Positions 13,644 to 15,635 of a stretch of 15,635 nucleotides of DNA are shown here, in pieces. Position 1 is the first letter of the stretch; every line of letters begins with the position of its first letter. A program made the position numbers and the translations under genes. The notes beneath the pieces were generated by a model. The model saw only the letters and a list, made by a program, of their open reading frames with translations, had not been told where the DNA came from and did not search any database. This DNA comes from Roseovarius sp. UBA6217. GTDB taxonomy: Bacteria; Pseudomonadota; Alphaproteobacteria; Rhodobacterales; Rhodobacteraceae. Location of the stretch: contig DISF01000090.1 in NCBI GenBank assembly GCA_002421985.1, positions 1 through 15,635 on the forward strand, written 5' to 3'.

Positions 13644-14339
13644 TCAGAGCCAGGGCAGGTGCGATCCGAAAAGCCAGATCGCCAGCGGCACCGGGGCTGT
13701 GGCGATCAGGATGGTGAGCACCGTGAGCGGTGCCCGGAACATCCCTGAGAGCCCCGAAACGAACGCGATGCCGCCGCCGCCGCCGATCACCGAATTGCCG
13801 GGAATGTTGATGAGGACGGCAAGGTTGATATAGCGGTATTTCACGATCCAGCCGCAGTATTTCCTGGGCAGAAGGGTCTGAACAAGGGCCACGCGCCCTC
13901 GGGGCGGCAGCGCCGCGAAGCGCTCCGCCATCCGCGCCGCGCCGGTCAAATGCAGGTCCAGAAGCACCCGGTGCAGCCAGCCAAGGGGCACGGTGCACCC
14001 CACCATATAGGCCAGCGTCAAGCCAGCCGTCGTGGCAAGCCAGACCAGCGGCGCGATATCCGCCCCGCCCGCCGCCAGCACCGAAAGCCCGATTTCGACC
14101 CCCGGCACAAAGGGAATGGCGATCAGCACGGCATAGATCACCAGCACCAGCGCCAGAAGGCCAGGCATGGCCCAGTCATAATCGTTCTGACGGATCCACA
14201 CCTCTGCCCATGTGAACAGGAAATGCAGCGCGACAGCGAGCGCCGCGATGAACGCGAGCCGCCAAAGCGTGCGCAAAACCCCGAGCTTCAGCGGCGGGGG
14301 CTCGGGAAGGGTCGGTGGCGACACGGCTGTTTCATCCAT
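13644..14339 (-). CDS. TVP38/DedA-like integral membrane protein
   Basis: The 231-residue protein begins with a Pro-rich cytoplasmic tail and a first helix (LAFIAALAVALHFLFTWA). A long hydrophobic block, LLALVLVIYAVLIAIPFVPG followed by VEIGLSVLAAGG, comes next, with the re-entrant-loop type FVPGxEIG motif. Two further membrane segments follow (LATTAGLTLAYMVGCTVPL, LTVLTILIATAPVPLAIWLF). NIPGNSVIGGGGGIA in the second half resembles the paired loop of SNARE-associated (VTT/TVP38) proteins, several of which are lipid scramblases or flippases. The match is by topology and loops, so the family call is moderate. It lies 41 bases after the CoA-transferase gene and about 106 bases before the ferredoxin/ASKHA gene, all on one strand. 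Confidence 0.7.
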   Translation of the reverse strand: MDETAVSPPTLPEPPPLKLGVLRTLWRLAFIAALAVALHFLFTWAEVWIRQNDYDWAMPGLLALVLVIYAVLIAIPFVPGVEIGLSVLAAGGADIAPLVWLATTAGLTLAYMVGCTVPLGWLHRVLLDLHLTGAARMAERFAALPPRGRVALVQTLLPRKYCGWIVKYRYINLAVLINIPGNSVIGGGGGIAFVSGLSGMFRAPLTVLTILIATAPVPLAIWLFGSHLPWL

Positions 14340-14380
14340 GAGCCGAGTCTAGGCCCGGCCCGGCCCCTGCACAATGTGCG

Positions 14381-15541
14381 TCACGTCTCGTTCACGCCCT
14401 CTTGCAGCCATCGGAGGATCGCCTTCCGGTCGCCATCGAGCGCGGGCGCGGGCGGGCGCGTCCTCGGATCCTCCATCCCGCTCAGCTTGATCGGGTTGCC
14501 GGCCGCGACAAAGGCGGGCTGCCCGTCGGGCCCCAGCACATCCACCACCATGTTGCGCGCAAGGATCTGGCGATCATGCAGCACCTCGGCCACGGTCTGA
14601 ATGGGGCCGGTGGGCACGCCTGCGGCCTCCAGCCGCTCAATCCAGTAGGATTTTGGCCGATCAAGCGTGATCGCCTCGATCAGCCGCTTGAGGGTGGCCG
14701 CGTTCTCGCAGCGCGCCGGGTTGGTGGCAAAGCGCGGGTCACGCGCAATCGGCAGGCCCAGAACATCGCAAAGCCGCGCGAAGATCGCATCATTGCCGGC
14801 GGCGATGACAAACAGGCCGTCTGCGGCCTGAAATGTCTCGAACGGCGTGATCGAGGGATGCCGCGCGCCCGTCGGACCCGGCGGCGTGCCGGTGGTGGTG
14901 GTGATCGCAATGGCATGTTCGAGAATCGCCAACTGGCCGTCGAGCATGGCCACATCCACCTTGCGCCCCTGCCCCGTCCTGTCGCGATCGAGCAGCGCCG
15001 CCAGCACGCCCTGCACCAGATACATCCCCGCCACGATATCGCCGATCGAGGCCCCGACGCGCACCGGCTCGCGGCCCGCTTCGCCGGTGATCGACATCAC
15101 GCCGCCGCGCGCCTGCACCACCATGTCATAGGCCGGGCGCAGCGCATCCGGGCCGGTATGGCCAAAGCCGCTGACCGCCCCATAGATAAGGCGCGGGTGG
15201 CGGGCATGAAGCGCCTCCCAGCCATAGCCCAGCTTTTCCATCACGCCGGGGCGATAATTCTCCAGCACGATATCGGCGCGCGCCAGCAGCGCCTCGAATA
15301 TCTCGCGGTCGTCTTCGGCCTTGAGGTCAAGCGCGATGGATTGCTTGCCGTGGTTGATCGCGGCGAAATAGGCGCTTGCCCCATCCTTGAATGGCGGAAA
15401 GTTTCGGGTATCGTCGCCGGTGCCGGGGCGCTCTACCTTGATCACATGCGCGCCAAGATCGCCGAGCGTCAGCGACGCGAACGGCCCGGCGAGTACATGG
15501 GTGAGATCGAGAACGGTGATGCCGTCAAGCGGTGCGGTCAT
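14381..15541 (-). CDS. CaiB/BaiF (class III) CoA-transferase
   Basis: Class III enzymes move CoA between carboxylic acids through an enzyme-bound aspartyl thioester. The 386-residue product has the CoA-binding start GITVLDLTHVLAGPFASLTL followed by GDLGAHVIKVERPGTGDDTR. The second signature ENYRPGVMEKLGYGWEAL comes next, then the catalytic region GPDALRPAYDMVVQARGGVM with the probable nucleophile D139. C-terminal motifs (WIERLEAAGVPTGPI) complete a full-length subunit. The acyl substrates cannot be read from the sequence and no neighbouring beta-oxidation or oxalate genes are present. GAAGGA lies eight bases before the ATG. The 94 bases upstream to the window edge hold its presumed promoter but no clear -35/-10 pair. 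Confidence 0.93.
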   Translation of the reverse strand: MTAPLDGITVLDLTHVLAGPFASLTLGDLGAHVIKVERPGTGDDTRNFPPFKDGASAYFAAINHGKQSIALDLKAEDDREIFEALLARADIVLENYRPGVMEKLGYGWEALHARHPRLIYGAVSGFGHTGPDALRPAYDMVVQARGGVMSITGEAGREPVRVGASIGDIVAGMYLVQGVLAALLDRDRTGQGRKVDVAMLDGQLAILEHAIAITTTTGTPPGPTGARHPSITPFETFQAADGLFVIAAGNDAIFARLCDVLGLPIARDPRFATNPARCENAATLKRLIEAITLDRPKSYWIERLEAAGVPTGPIQTVAEVLHDRQILARNMVVDVLGPDGQPAFVAAGNPIKLSGMEDPRTRPPAPALDGDRKAILRWLQEGVNET

Positions 15542-15635
15542 GGGGCGATCCTTCTATCCTGTTGTCCAAGGGTATACTTACCGATTACGGATGACACGTC
15601 TCTGACAAGGATCAAACCGGGATCAGATGCCCCCC

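Noticed and set aside
15572..15577. GTATAC palindrome upstream of the CoA-transferase, considered as a GntR-type operator
   Set aside because: The symmetry does not extend beyond six bases, so it cannot be separated from chance.
1..15635. CRISPR arrays, tRNA or rRNA genes, complete insertion sequences, toxin-antitoxin pairs
   Set aside because: No regularly spaced repeats, no cloverleaf or rRNA-like segments, no transposase motifs and no toxin or antitoxin folds were seen when reading both strands.

Overview
The window is GC-rich chromosomal DNA that reads as an alphaproteobacterium, most probably a member of the Rhodobacterales (Roseobacter group). That rests on three things: the protein style of peptide deformylase, Fmt, DnaE2 and the ferredoxin/ASKHA protein; an alphaproteobacterial-type GAAC-N7-GAA(C) LexA site; and a DUF1989 urea-carboxylase-associated remnant. 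No database search was possible, so the taxon is an inference.

Positions 1 to about 5000 look like a decaying accessory stretch. It starts with a comparatively AT-rich segment holding a 13-base direct repeat, three spaced GGACAG hexamers, a tiny ORF resembling the N-terminus of an arm-domain integrase, and a small phage-type coiled-coil protein (minus strand). A small membrane/zinc-ribbon protein follows on the plus strand. Next come two gene remnants of nitrogen catabolism. One is a DUF1989 (urea carboxylase-associated) gene at 1006-1286 and the other an adenine deaminase at 4676-4991. Each keeps its first codons joined, out of frame, to a piece of its C-terminal half. Between them sits dnaE2/imuC, the translesion polymerase, with a probable SOS box just upstream but without imuA or imuB next to it and without the usual C-terminal OB domain. 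A stand-alone Lrp/AsnC ligand-binding (RAM) domain protein follows it.

Positions 5211-7230 carry small conserved genes. A flavin-reductase-like protein (minus) is divergent from a GNAT acetyltransferase (plus), which is followed by an EcsC-family protein whose stop codon lies in the loop of a perfect 13-bp palindrome. Converging on it is a PatB/MalY-type C-S lyase (minus).

Positions 8506-10495 form a plus-strand translation-initiation operon: def (peptide deformylase) and fmt (Met-tRNA formyltransferase), then two short hydrophobic proteins, the second a clear GlsB/YeaQ/YmgE type. Def and Fmt act at opposite ends of the formyl-methionine cycle.

From 15541 back to 10524 five genes run on the minus strand: a CaiB-type (class III) CoA-transferase, a TVP38/DedA-like membrane protein, a [2Fe-2S] ferredoxin-ASKHA protein (RACo/RamA-like corrinoid reactivator), a DUF3429 membrane protein and rnhA. 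The last two overlap by 8 bases. No tRNA, rRNA, CRISPR array or complete mobile element was seen. The most unusual content is the remnant-rich dnaE2 region, not an evident new defence or biosynthetic system.
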